Below the pieces are notes generated by a model that was not told the DNA's origin, did no database searches, and saw only the letters and a program-made list of their open reading frames with translations. From the NCBI GenBank assembly GCA_020186115.1, contig WSYJ01000186.1:3320423-3384422 (forward strand): 64,000 nucleotides of DNA, in the 5' to 3' direction. Made by a program: the position numbers and the translations under genes. Shown here one piece after another: positions 1 through 9,192 of this stretch. This DNA is from Histomonas meleagridis (lineage: Eukaryota; Parabasalia; Tritrichomonadida; Dientamoebidae). Within the stretch, counting starts at the first letter, position 1, and each line of letters begins with the position of its first letter.

Positions 1-163
1 AAGAATTTGATATTATTTGCAGTCATTTCTATCAAAAATACCAAACAACAAGAAACCGAAACACACAAAAATCAAAACTGTACAAATTGTATCGAATATA
101 ATGAAAAAGTGGAAGAATTCATAATTTTACTTCAGTTTTTAAATTTACGATAGATCATTTCAC

Positions 164-184
164 TTTTAACGAAAAAACACCTTT
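164..184 (+). promoter_or_regulatory. putative trichomonad-type core promoter of the EMC7-like gene
   Basis: TTTTAACG at 164-171 is followed by CCTTT at 180-184, three bases before the ATG at 188. The pair resembles the Myb-type (M3) and CCTTT (M5) core elements described for Trichomonas. The match is by eye, and CCTTT is short enough to occur by chance. Confidence 0.35.
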
Positions 185-187
185 CAC

Positions 188-625
188 ATGTTATGCTGGA
201 TTGTATTAGCGAGATCCTCAAAGATTGAGACAGAATTCACTGTCAAATATACTGCATCTTGTCCTCTCTCACCAGAATCTTTTATGATTATTGATGATGG
301 TGCAAAGATTATTAAACCATCAAGAAAAGGTCAAACATACGTTCGCCTTCATCCAGGGAAACATGACATTTTCATTACACATCCATGGTGCAGGTTTTAC
401 ACAGTTTCTTTAAATCTAAGCGAAGATGGATCATTTGAAGCTATATCAAACTCAACAAAAATCACAAAATATCCTATCAGAATAAGCCATCAACAATCCA
501 TAGACGATGATCCAATGACAGGATTAATTAAATCACCCATTGTAATTGTAGCTATTATCATATTTGTAGGTATTCGCCAGATCAAAGGACACTTATTTAA
601 ATCCAAGGTCATCGAGAAAATATAA
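188..625 (+). CDS. EMC7-like ER membrane protein complex subunit
   Basis: 145 residues. A short hydrophobic start (MLCWIVLA) looks like a signal sequence. Residues about 15-100 form a small beta-rich domain with VRLHPGKHDIFITHPWCRF, which matches the EMC7 pattern of a G-P/H-G-x-Y/H turn followed by a 'tyR/F' strand. A single membrane segment lies at about 116-130 and a basic tail follows. EMC7 is the lumen-facing beta-sandwich subunit of the ER membrane complex, which inserts membrane proteins. The domain order (signal, beta domain, one C-terminal membrane helix) and the length fit a small EMC7. The start is the first ATG after the CCTTT motif. The family call rests on recognised pattern, not a search. 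Confidence 0.55.
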   Translation: MLCWIVLARSSKIETEFTVKYTASCPLSPESFMIIDDGAKIIKPSRKGQTYVRLHPGKHDIFITHPWCRFYTVSLNLSEDGSFEAISNSTKITKYPIRISHQQSIDDDPMTGLIKSPIVIVAIIIFVGIRQIKGHLFKSKVIEKI

Positions 626-1107
626 AAATCAATAATTTCTTGGTATTTAATCATCAAACAATTACAGAATTCCTTAAAATCAAAGAATATTTGTTTCAAT
701 GAAAGGGTATTTAAGAAAACTTTTTTAACCGGATCCAAAATTCTACATGCAAACTTTTGCTCAAATGGAATTTTCATATGAAATCTAATAAAATTTTTTA
801 AATATTTTAATATCACATGCAACTTTTTTTTAATGAATGGCCTTCTTGTTTTACTGTATATGTACACAAAGTTTCAACATCTTATAATGTATTTTCTATT
901 TGATTTTTTGTAAAAAGATTCAATCAGCATTTGCAACAAAAGCAATATCATATTGTTAAAATTTAATATACACGAAAAATCAATTTAGTAATATCATATT
1001 TTCAGGAGCAAATGAGAAATAAATTTCAAATCTTTGATGACATGAAATTAATTGTCGTGAAAATTTTCATATGATATCAAAACAAACAATTAAGACCTAG
1101 AAATGGT
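626..1107. other. intergenic, no gene seen
   Basis: AT-rich spacer between convergent genes. A minus-strand open frame overlaps the EMC7-like gene here but has no recognisable protein features. Confidence 0.6.
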
Positions 1108-1785
1108 TTAGCTATGAGTGAGAACTGTTGTGGATGTTCTCATTGGATCAGGAACATTTGGCATAAATTGAGTCTGGATAACATTAAGTGCATCATTCAT
1201 GAGGTTGGTGCACTTACCATGGCAAATTGGAGCTGGTTTCCTTCCGTCAAGTTCCCATAGTTTGCCATCTTTTTGAATAAATGTAATAAAATGATTCATG
1301 TCGTATTCTTCAATAATTGGTGTAGTATCTTCAGTTGCAGCATCTTCGTGAAGATCTTGAATTTCTTCGTTTCCTTCAATGTAATCAGCTCTTTGAGCTG
1401 GGCTCATTGATTTTGCAACTTCGAAAAACTTAGCAAGCCATGAACCTTCAACAATTTTGAGCTTATCTAAGTTGTTAGCAATACTGTGAATAACAGCAAT
1501 GGTTCCACAAGCATTAGGTAAAGTCTGAATTGTAAACCATGGATCATCTGGTTGTATTTCTCTTTCTTCCATAAAACGTGTTTCAAGAGGACCATCCTCT
1601 TCTCCGACTGGGTATAGGAATATTACAGAAAAAACTGGTTGTGGTATGAATTCAAGCATTTCTGGTTCAAATGAAAAAATTTCGCTGAACTGAAAACATG
1701 ATTCGTCTAAACCAATTTCTATTGCAAAGTCGGTAAGACTTTCTGGATCATTTGAGAGTGCAGTAAGAACTCCTTCTTCGCTCAT
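1108..1785 (-). CDS. ubiquitin C-terminal hydrolase (UCH, peptidase C12)
   Basis: 225 residues, the usual size of UCH-L1/L3/Yuh1 enzymes, without the C-terminal extension of UCH37/BAP1. The catalytic set is visible: oxyanion Gln87 and Cys93 in FTIQTLPNACGTIA, His165 in MNHFITF and Asp180 in WELDGRKP. The segment at about 140-160 is the flexible crossover loop. The family is a cysteine protease that removes small adducts from ubiquitin and processes ubiquitin precursors in the cytosol. The start is the only ATG near the N-terminus and gives the expected N-terminal length. No membrane or targeting signal is seen. Confidence 0.9.
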   Translation of the reverse strand: MSEEGVLTALSNDPESLTDFAIEIGLDESCFQFSEIFSFEPEMLEFIPQPVFSVIFLYPVGEEDGPLETRFMEEREIQPDDPWFTIQTLPNACGTIAVIHSIANNLDKLKIVEGSWLAKFFEVAKSMSPAQRADYIEGNEEIQDLHEDAATEDTTPIIEEYDMNHFITFIQKDGKLWELDGRKPAPICHGKCTNLMNDALNVIQTQFMPNVPDPMRTSTTVLTHS

Positions 1786-2448
1786 TACCTTTTTAATCGG
1801 ATTTTATTGAAAAATTGAATTAAAATTTTGGTAAAATTGACAAAAAGTGACATATATTCAATCTTTCTTAAAGTCAAGTGACTTAACGTCTTTTTTCGAC
1901 TTGGCAAGTCCTTTTTATTATGGATGTTGAATGGCCTTATAACATAAGAATAATATTTTTTTTCGAGAAAAAGATTATTCGAGAAAATGCAAAAACATGA
2001 TTAACGCAATTAAGAATAACTAATTCAACAAAATTATTACCTTTTTAACATAACAAATTTTTGATGCTCTCAATTGATAATTAATAAGTGAAGAAATATT
2101 TGTTACTCTGTTAAATTCTAGATTAAATTTCATTAATGATCGTGTATAAAAAAGGATTTCTAGAAATTATCTTCAGAACAAACAACTTTAACGGTTTTGT
2201 TCGGTAAAATTGAACACAAAGTCGATAAAACCGTTTCATTTCTATATGTTTTGACGGTTAGAATATAATGCGATGGGAAAGGGTGCGCTCAAAAGTCAGC
2301 TTCAAGTAGATTACATCACGTGATACAAACCGCAAAATTAAGCAATCGTGATCCCCTATTCGTAACGGTCGCGTATTTTCAAAATCGAGTTTTACTATGT
2401 TATATTGCAAAAAAATTTTCAATAATCAGCTCTTTTTAAAGAAACGCT
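1786..2448. other. intergenic, no gene; slightly GC-richer patch at about 2260-2390
   Basis: No coding frame is supported. The patch has a perfect 10-bp palindrome ATCACGTGAT at 2315-2324 and the Myb-like core AACGGT at about 2363. It may be upstream control sequence of the following surface-protein gene. Confidence 0.4.
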
Positions 2449-4338
2449 ATGTCCTTCTTCTTAGTTGCTTCCATATTTTTCATTATTCCAGCTTTATCTT
2501 CTGCATTTATAGTCCATAAACCAACTAATTTTACAATTAAACATCAACTTCTTGCTAAGTTCAACAAAGAAATGAAAAACATTCGCGCACATAATGTTGG
2601 TGCAGTTTATCAAGAAAAATATTCTCAACATAATAAAAATTCTAAAACATCTTTTTACAATGTTCTTTTTTTTTCAGCAAAATCAAATCAAATACATAAT
2701 GAGCAAGGATACAAATTGTCTTCCAGATATTTTTTTTCATTGGTATATTCTTTTAAGTCAATTTTAACATGTTATAAAAGTTTTTCTATTTTTTTGAATA
2801 TTTTTGAAAAATGTTTTCATTTTTTATTTGTTTTAATTATAATTTTTTATATAAAAAGAAATATTTTTATTTACAAACGAATAACAAGAATAAACAACTT
2901 CGGAATTTGTTTTTTATAATTTTTATTGTTAACAGCATCGAAACTTATCATTCAAATAATAAAACACTTATTATTAATGAAGATAATGATTTTGATACCG
3001 AAGAAAAGAAAGAAGCAGAATATGTTTATATATATTGTGAAACAGGGGAAATTCCTAGAAGAGCATTTTTTGAATGTACTTTTCTTATTGCAGTTTATAT
3101 CGGAAATTTCATACAAACCATTGGAGTTGAAGCGTTTATGTATTGCTATAATTTAACAACAGTTCTCAATGGCAACAATGTTACAACAATTCAAAATTAT
3201 GCATTTTGATATTGCAATTTAAATAATATTGTAATCCCTAATACAGTCACATCAATTGGAAACTCAGCATTTTTTAATTGTATATCATGAAGTAGTATTA
3301 CTATACCAAGTTCTGTTACATCAATCGGAAACTCAGCATTTTCTAATTGTTATAATTTAAGCGATATTACACTTAGTGAAAATATTACATCTATTAATAG
3401 TTCTGTTTTCAGTTCATGCACGAATTTATTTAATATTACACTTCCGAAATCAGTTAAAATTTATGAAGATAGTTCATTTTGGAATTGTACATCACTCCAT
3501 ACAATTTTTCTTAGCGAAAATATCAAAGAAATTAAAAATCGTGCGTTTCAATCATGTACAAATCTTCAATGTATTTATTTTAGTGGCGAAACAGAACCAA
3601 CAATTGACTCCGGTGCATTTCCTGATGTGCCTGCGAAAACTGTTATGACACCAGGTTCATATAATAGCACGAAATTTGGTGTATTTAATGTATCTAAAGG
3701 ATCAATCATTTCATCATGTCTTCCAGCCACAGAAACATATACCAAATCAAATACATTTGCAAAATCAAATTTGTTTGTAAGGTCAAATGCATTTTCTAAC
3801 ACATTTACAAAATCAAATACTTATAACACTTTTGTTGTAACATTTACAAATTCTTTTTCTGCTTTAACTATTTCTCATTCGTTTACTTTAATATATTCAT
3901 TCTCCAATACTCAAACAATAAGTATTTTTAATTCTTTCCCATCGAATTCTTATTCTATTTCTAATATAAATTCAATTTTCGCATATGTTATAAATGAATT
4001 TATTTATTATAATTATACAATTGTTGTTTATTCGACTTATTATAGTTTTTATTCGAATTTTTATACTATTTTTTATATAAATGACGTTGATAAAAATGAT
4101 AACACGAATATTATAATCATTGTATGCGTTGTTATTGTCATCGTAATTATTGTTGTTGTGTTACTTGTTATATTATTAATTCGATTACGTAATAAAAAAC
4201 AAATCAGCAATGCAGAATCAAATGATGTGAAAGAAGAAAAAGAAAATGAAACAATTACAACATTTTCATCCGAAGAACATTGAAGATGATCCATTCGCAA
4301 ATGATTTCAAGGAAGATAACTTTATTGAACAAATTTAA
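2449..4338 (+). pseudogene. decayed BspA-like leucine-rich-repeat surface protein
   Basis: The first frame (2449-2919) opens with a signal peptide (MSFFLVASIFFIIPALSSA). A second frame (2811 on) carries BspA-type LRR_5 repeats of the form AFxNCxxLxxIxIPxSVTxIG. It runs through 3200-3620 despite in-frame TGA stops at 3207-3209 and 3288-3290; the second stop takes the place of a repeat leucine. After the repeats come Ser/Thr-rich TKSNTF-type repeats, a hydrophobic YYNYTIVVYS segment, a membrane helix at about 4100-4185 and a cytoplasmic acidic tail. A frameshift near 4280 moves the tail end (DDPFANDF) to another frame ending at 4338. The same tail occurs in the broken gene at 50765-51965. BspA-like proteins are expanded surface proteins in trichomonads. 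Whether the signal-peptide frame belongs to the same gene is less certain. Confidence 0.75.
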
Positions 4339-4716
4339 TTTTAATATTAAATCTAATAAGTAAAAGTTCGGTTTAAGTTTTTTGTACCTTTTAAAATAGA
4401 ATCTCATATGTGAATTTGAGTGGTAGTACTGTGATGTTTTGGAAAGCTTTCCAAGCAGTATTGCTTTGGGAAAATACTTTTGTTTAGGTAAAGATTTTTA
4501 AATGCATATTCTTTATTTGGGTAATTCATTTTCATCAGGAAATACTTAATGACATTAAGTAGATTTTTACCAATATTATTCACATGAAATCTTACCTTAA
4601 TAATATAAGATGGAACTAATGCCAAAAAACTTTTTCATGGTAATATATTTATAAAAATTTATAATAAAAAAAAAAAATGATTTTCTAAAATTATTTTAAA
4701 TGAAACACTTTAATAT
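4339..4716. other. intergenic, no gene seen
   Basis: AT-rich spacer between the pseudogene and the convergent minus-strand gene. The one open frame here, on the minus strand, has no recognisable features. Confidence 0.6.
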
Positions 4717-5559
4717 TTAACTATCAATTGCATCAGCTTCAAATGCAGCGAAGTTTCGTCTGATTCTGTAATATTTATTCTTTTGCTCAAGAGTTGGAAA
4801 CTCGAAGTTATCCACAATTTCCTCCTCTTTCCCGAAGACAAGGCTTGAAAACTCATCCAACTGATCATTTGCTACTGCCTCCTTGAACATAATGAAAAGC
4901 GAATCTTTGATATCGACAAAAGTTAGCGATCTGATGAATTTAAGACATTCGAAATATTTCCCATTTGAAGTAAATAGACGAATAATTACTTTGAGCTGGG
5001 AAATGTCTTGGCATTGGAAACCTGAAAAGTAATAATATTGTAAGGCTGCTGTGAACATTTTAAATTCAACTAAATTATCAATAATATTAAACTTAATTTC
5101 AGGAGAAACGGCATTTATGAATAGGTTTGAGATGTCGTTGGGTGAAAATATTCTGTTGTCAATTTGATAACAGGAATAAACAAATGAAATTATTTTGGAT
5201 GGAATTAATGTAATAACACCAAAATCATAAACATTTCCGATCTGAAAGTTTGGCATCATGTTGAATGAGTCAATAAGAAAATAAAGAACAATACATTTTG
5301 AATAAAATGAACGAAGAGATTTATCATTCATAAGTTGAATAACTTTGTCTTTATCACTTAGTGGATATTCGTCAATTGGATAATTTGCTTGTTCGCAAAA
5401 CAGTTCTATAAGAAGATGTGAATTTGGATATTCTTCTGCATTCTTATCAATTCTATTCTTTGAAATATCAATAAGTTGATCCATTTGACCAAAAACAGAA
5501 GAAAAATTATATTCTTCCAAGTATGAATCAATGATTTGATTAAGTTCTTCTTCTTCCAT
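4717..5559 (-). CDS. helical protein, possible ELYS/nucleoporin-like domain
   Basis: 280 residues, intact, acidic at both ends, with helical segments throughout and no signal or membrane segment. Residues about 60-200 have the spacing of an ELYS-type alpha-solenoid: a FYSKCIVLYFLIDSF helix, then IPSKIISFVYSCYQIDN, then NIIDNLVEFKMFTAALQYYYFSG. That resemblance to nuclear pore assembly factors is weak and is only a suggestion. It is divergent to the eS1 gene, with start codons about 100 bp apart (5559 and 5662), so the two probably share an upstream region. The start ATG is at 5559. Confidence 0.6.
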   Translation of the reverse strand: MEEEELNQIIDSYLEEYNFSSVFGQMDQLIDISKNRIDKNAEEYPNSHLLIELFCEQANYPIDEYPLSDKDKVIQLMNDKSLRSFYSKCIVLYFLIDSFNMMPNFQIGNVYDFGVITLIPSKIISFVYSCYQIDNRIFSPNDISNLFINAVSPEIKFNIIDNLVEFKMFTAALQYYYFSGFQCQDISQLKVIIRLFTSNGKYFECLKFIRSLTFVDIKDSLFIMFKEAVANDQLDEFSSLVFGKEEEIVDNFEFPTLEQKNKYYRIRRNFAAFEADAIDS

Positions 5560-5635
5560 TCGAAAGCCTTATTTAATTGACAGCACATGTTAAAAAATTG
5601 ACTGGCGTTAAGTTTGCTTTTAAAACAACGATACG

Positions 5636-5656
5636 ACGGTTATGGTCCAACCTTTT
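5636..5656 (+). promoter_or_regulatory. putative core promoter of the eS1 gene
   Basis: ACGGTTA at 5636-5642 and CCTTTT at 5651-5656 lie just before the ATG at 5662. The same two motifs precede the other ribosomal protein gene in the window (eL42), which supports a shared promoter architecture of the trichomonad M3/M5 type. Confidence 0.5.
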
Positions 5657-5661
5657 GGAAA

Positions 5662-6417
5662 ATGGGTAAAGCTCAACAGAAAGGCAAGGCCTCAAAGAAG
5701 ATCAAGCAAGATACCTTCCTCAAGAAGGAATGGCGCCATGTTTTCGTTCCAGGATTCTTTTCAAAACGTGATATTGGATTCACAGTTTCACACAAATGCG
5801 CTCGTGGTAAGACACCTGCCGATTACCTCAACAACCGTGTGTTCGAACTCTCCCATGGTGATCTTGTTGACGAACAATCTCATGCATACCGTCTCTTCAG
5901 CTGGAAATCAGTTGATGTTCAAAACAATGACGTCTTAACTGTTTTTGCCGGAATGAGACTTACTAACGACAAACTTTCTTCTCTCCTCCGTAAGTACCGC
6001 ACACTCATCAATGCTCAAGTTGATGTTCGTACAGCTGATGGTTACATTCTTCGCGCTTTCAGCATCGGTTTCACCAAGAAATTAAATCCAAACAAGAAGG
6101 CATGCTATGCTCAACAATCTAAGAAGCGTGAGATCAGAGATGCTTGCATTGCCATCATGAAGGAGACAATCGAAAAGTCAACAATCCCAGAACTGTGTCA
6201 AACAATTGTCAACGAAACAATTGAAAAGGCCATTGTTGAAAAATGCAAGACCATCATGCAAGTTGATAATGTTTATGTCACAAAGATCAAAGTCATCAAG
6301 GCACCAACATTCACTGGTGATGAACTTAAGAAGCTCCACCAAGGCCGTGCTGTTACAAAGGCTGCTGAAGTTGCACGCCCTGTTGAAGAAGAAGCCAAAA
6401 CCGAAGAAACCAAGTAA
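5662..6417 (+). CDS. 40S ribosomal protein S3a (eS1)
   Basis: 251 residues from the ATG at 5662 (MGKAQQKGKASKKIKQDTF), the usual eS1 length. The in-frame sequence upstream has no ATG and contains the promoter-like motifs, so this start is preferred. Conserved eS1 blocks are visible: the lysine-rich N-terminus, WRHVFVPGFFSKRDIGFT, NRVFELSHGDL, FRLFSWK-like and DVRTADGYILRAFSIGFTKK. The protein is part of the small subunit near the mRNA exit and contacts eIF3. Codon use is visibly more GC-rich at third positions than in neighbouring genes, as expected for a highly expressed gene. The C-terminus is a short acidic, alanine-rich tail. Confidence 0.95.
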   Translation: MGKAQQKGKASKKIKQDTFLKKEWRHVFVPGFFSKRDIGFTVSHKCARGKTPADYLNNRVFELSHGDLVDEQSHAYRLFSWKSVDVQNNDVLTVFAGMRLTNDKLSSLLRKYRTLINAQVDVRTADGYILRAFSIGFTKKLNPNKKACYAQQSKKREIRDACIAIMKETIEKSTIPELCQTIVNETIEKAIVEKCKTIMQVDNVYVTKIKVIKAPTFTGDELKKLHQGRAVTKAAEVARPVEEEAKTEETK

Positions 6418-6513
6418 AAAATTTGCTTGTTGAAAATCATTCAAAAAGTGAAAACGTAAAAAAATTGGTTATTTCGGATTTCGAACCATGTCCACTTAGT
6501 TTTTTTTAGTTAA

Positions 6514-7818
6514 ATGTGCGACTTTTTTTCAGTTTCTTGTGTTTCACTCCCTTTAAATTTTGTTGTATTATTAAACTCAAAGTCAATCAAAAAAATTGGT
6601 CTTAAAAAAAATGGATATGCTTTGATCAAAGGAAAAAACGAACAAATTTCAATATTTAAAGTTATTAAAGATAGTGAATGCAAGCCATATGAAATTAAAG
6701 TTCCACTGTCAGCACAGATTACATTGGGACTTTCTCCAAAGGATGAAATTCCAATACTTCCATTTGATGGAGAAGATCATTGTGATGCTATTAAGGTAGC
6801 TCCTTTATTTCGTAGTCATCGAAAAGAAGAATTCAAATCACAAGTTATAGATTTTTTTACACAAACATCTCAACCAGTAACAATAGATTCTATTTTCCTC
6901 CTAAAAATAGGTAATCAAGAAAAGCCATTTAAAATTATTAGTAGCTTACCAACCGATCGCTCTTTCACTAGTTCCACAACTAAATTATATTTCACACCTG
7001 AACCAGGGCCAATTCTTGATTCACCAATAATTCCTCAAATTTTTTCTAATTTAACATATGACGAAACCACCAAAGACTTTATTAACTCATATATTTTTAA
7101 TCAATATAAATATCCACGACTTTTAGCACAAATGCGCATTAATACATCCATTGGTATTCTTGTATATGGAGAATCCGGAAGTGGTAAGACCAGTCTTTTA
7201 TCATCAATTTCAACTTCTCTTAAATGTCCTTCAATATACTGTGATTGTCATCAACTTAAATCACTTAAAATTGAAGAATTTTACGAAAACATAAATAAAG
7301 TTTTTGATTTTTATACTGATCATCCACCGTGTTTGATCATGGTTGACAATCTACAAGAGATTGTGATCAAATTAAAAAATGCGAAAACAATTGAAGATAG
7401 AAAGAAGACCGTTTATTTGCTTGAAAAAGTCGAAAACTGCCTCAAAAAAGCAGGCGTGATTTTGATTGGGACAATTGAGTCATTAGATGATATTGACAAG
7501 CGATTCTTAAGAGATGGAAGATTTGGTTATGAAGTAGAACTTAAACAGCCATCTACAAAAGAAACAAAAGAATTAATTAAAAATTATACTTCTGGAATGT
7601 TTATAACTGAAGAAGACTTAAATGAAATTGTTTCTAAATTCGCGAACACAATGACAACAAAAGAGATAATGGAATTATGTAGAGAATCTGTTTCAAATTT
7701 GGTTGAAGATGTAACAGGTAGTCATGGAATGCATGTAAGTGATCGATTAATGGCTGATGCACTTGGTACTAAGATGCATCCAATTGATTTCGGGATAAAA
7801 ACAAAAAAGGATAAATAA
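6514..7818 (+). CDS. divergent Cdc48/p97-like AAA ATPase, single AAA module
   Basis: 434 residues. The N-terminal 150 residues contain the double-psi-barrel-like pattern of Cdc48 N-domains. A Walker A motif GESGSGKTS sits at 219-227. The Walker B region reads CLIMVDNL at 273-280, with Asn where the catalytic Glu of DExx is expected, so ATP hydrolysis may be weak or absent. RFLRDGRF later has the arginine-finger layout. Only one AAA module is present, whereas Cdc48/p97 has two. This suggests a divergent paralogue or adaptor-like ATPase rather than p97 itself. The start at 6514 is the first ATG after several stops. Confidence 0.7.
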   Translation: MCDFFSVSCVSLPLNFVVLLNSKSIKKIGLKKNGYALIKGKNEQISIFKVIKDSECKPYEIKVPLSAQITLGLSPKDEIPILPFDGEDHCDAIKVAPLFRSHRKEEFKSQVIDFFTQTSQPVTIDSIFLLKIGNQEKPFKIISSLPTDRSFTSSTTKLYFTPEPGPILDSPIIPQIFSNLTYDETTKDFINSYIFNQYKYPRLLAQMRINTSIGILVYGESGSGKTSLLSSISTSLKCPSIYCDCHQLKSLKIEEFYENINKVFDFYTDHPPCLIMVDNLQEIVIKLKNAKTIEDRKKTVYLLEKVENCLKKAGVILIGTIESLDDIDKRFLRDGRFGYEVELKQPSTKETKELIKNYTSGMFITEEDLNEIVSKFANTMTTKEIMELCRESVSNLVEDVTGSHGMHVSDRLMADALGTKMHPIDFGIKTKKDK

Positions 7819-8007
7819 ATGTTGTTTATTAATTTTTATGAGAAGATGCTTCCGATTGTGTTTTTTTGATTTGGGTATTGACTTCACATGTTTCCTAAAG
7901 CTCTGAAAAGTGGATAAAACCGTCGAACGTTGTGTGAAAAAATCAAAGACGATAATTGAAATTCAATGAAAATTTGGAAAATTTGTCGGTTGATCTGACA
8001 AACTCCA

Positions 8008-8745
8008 ATGGAAGGAGACAACAACAACACAGAACAAAATCAACCTGAAGAAGTGACATCCACACAACAAAATCAACCTGAAGAAGTGACATCCACACAA
8101 CAAAATCAACCTGAAGAAGTGACATCCACACAACAAAATCAACCTGAAGAAGTAACATCTACAGAACCAACACCAAATACTGGTGGTACAGAACAACCAC
8201 CAAATATTAACGAAGAATCAATTGAGACAAGGGATCCAACTCCTGACAATGACACACTTGAATCAAATGAAGCAGTTGAACCAACGTATACATATATTGA
8301 TCCAGAACAACCAAATCAACAAGAAGATCAAAATGAAGTTGAAGGAGAGCCAGTAGAACCTGTGATGCCAACTGATGCTGTTGTACCACCAACTCCATTA
8401 CGACCACCACCTTTTGATATGGGTCCACCACCAGCTACAAGTTATACAATGGTTAGTCCACTTATTGTAGACACCAGTGAACGTAGGCGAATGGATGGTT
8501 ACAATCTTTACAACGTCATTTATCATACAGATGTTGGACCATCTAATTGGCATACTACACCATGTGATTATACTCCCAATTCCAACAGTTTCTGGGAAAT
8601 GTTCGAAATATTTCGTACAGCACTTATGTTAGCTTCTCTAAATAATCGAATAGAATCAATTAAATTACTCCTTGAGCAAAAAGCAATTGATGTTAATGCT
8701 AAAGATATTCATTTGTTTGACATAAAATTTATTTCAATAATTTGA
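8008..8745 (+). CDS. QPEEVTST-repeat protein with start of ankyrin array (5' part of an interrupted gene)
   Basis: 245 residues. After MEGDNNNTEQ come four near-identical 11-residue units (QPEEVTSTQQN), then a low-complexity Pro/Glu-rich linker to about residue 150, then a segment leading into the first ankyrin repeat (TALMLASLNNRIESIKLLLEQ). The frame closes at 8745 inside an AT-rich spacer. Further ankyrin repeats follow to 9192, each again separated by a spacer. So this is either exon 1 of a multi-exon gene with unusual introns or the intact head of a decaying gene. The repeats resemble those at 44.3-45.3 kb. Confidence 0.6.
   Translation: MEGDNNNTEQNQPEEVTSTQQNQPEEVTSTQQNQPEEVTSTQQNQPEEVTSTEPTPNTGGTEQPPNINEESIETRDPTPDNDTLESNEAVEPTYTYIDPEQPNQQEDQNEVEGEPVEPVMPTDAVVPPTPLRPPPFDMGPPPATSYTMVSPLIVDTSERRRMDGYNLYNVIYHTDVGPSNWHTTPCDYTPNSNSFWEMFEIFRTALMLASLNNRIESIKLLLEQKAIDVNAKDIHLFDIKFISII
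8041..8160 (+). repeat. 33-bp tandem repeat coding QPEEVTSTQQN
   Basis: Units start at 8041, 8074, 8107 and 8140, the last one partial. The first three are identical at the DNA level, which points to recent slippage or conversion. It is coding and in frame throughout. Confidence 0.9.
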
Positions 8746-9192
8746 AGTTTTGCTAAAATTTTTAAATTTTTTTCAAAATCGATAAAACAGCTCTGATATT
8801 GGCATCTTCACGTGGTCATATAGATGCAGTTAAATTACTTCTAAAAAGAGAAGGAATTGACGTTAATGCTGTAGATGTTTATTTGTTTTATGTAAATTTA
8901 ATTTTGATAATTTTTTATTTCAAAATCATGTATAAGATTTATTCAAATTGTTTAATACAGCGCTCATGGAAGCAGTAAAATCGGGTTATACCGAAATCGT
9001 TAAATTACTTCTGGAACAAAATGGAATAGATATTAATGCTAAAAATATAATTTTATTTTGTTTTGGTTTTATTTTTGCATTTTTATGTTTTTAAATTTTG
9101 TTTGGAAATTGTTCAAATTATTTAAATCAGCTCTTATGATCGCTTCTGCTTCAGGTTTTACAGAAATAGTCAAATTACTTGAACAAAAATAA
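8746..9192 (+). pseudogene. ankyrin repeats separated by AT-rich spacers (continuation of the 8008 gene)
   Basis: Three ankyrin units can be read at about 8787-8880, 8957-9045 and 9129-9190. They begin TALILAS, xALMEAV and xALMIAS and share the ending LLL(E/K)-x-x-GIDxNA. Between units lie spacers of about 75-90 bp that contain stops and end in (A)CAG at the start of the next unit. The last unit runs into TAA after LLEQK. The spacers fall at the same point of the repeat as those at 44.3-45.2 kb and 53.6 kb. Without splicing no protein continues through here. Confidence 0.6.

Noticed and set aside
490-867. Minus-strand open frame overlapping the EMC7-like gene
   Set aside because: Shadow of the real gene with low-complexity extension.
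3207-3290. TGA read as selenocysteine or Trp in the BspA-like gene
   Set aside because: One TGA replaces a repeat leucine, and the gene has other frame breaks; simple nonsense mutation is enough.
4404-4625. Minus-strand open frame of 73 codons
   Set aside because: Low-complexity, no features, in a 3' spacer.
8041-8160. Regular 33-bp repeats that might suggest a CRISPR array
   Set aside because: No variable spacers; the units are in-frame codons for QPEEVTSTQQN in a eukaryotic gene.
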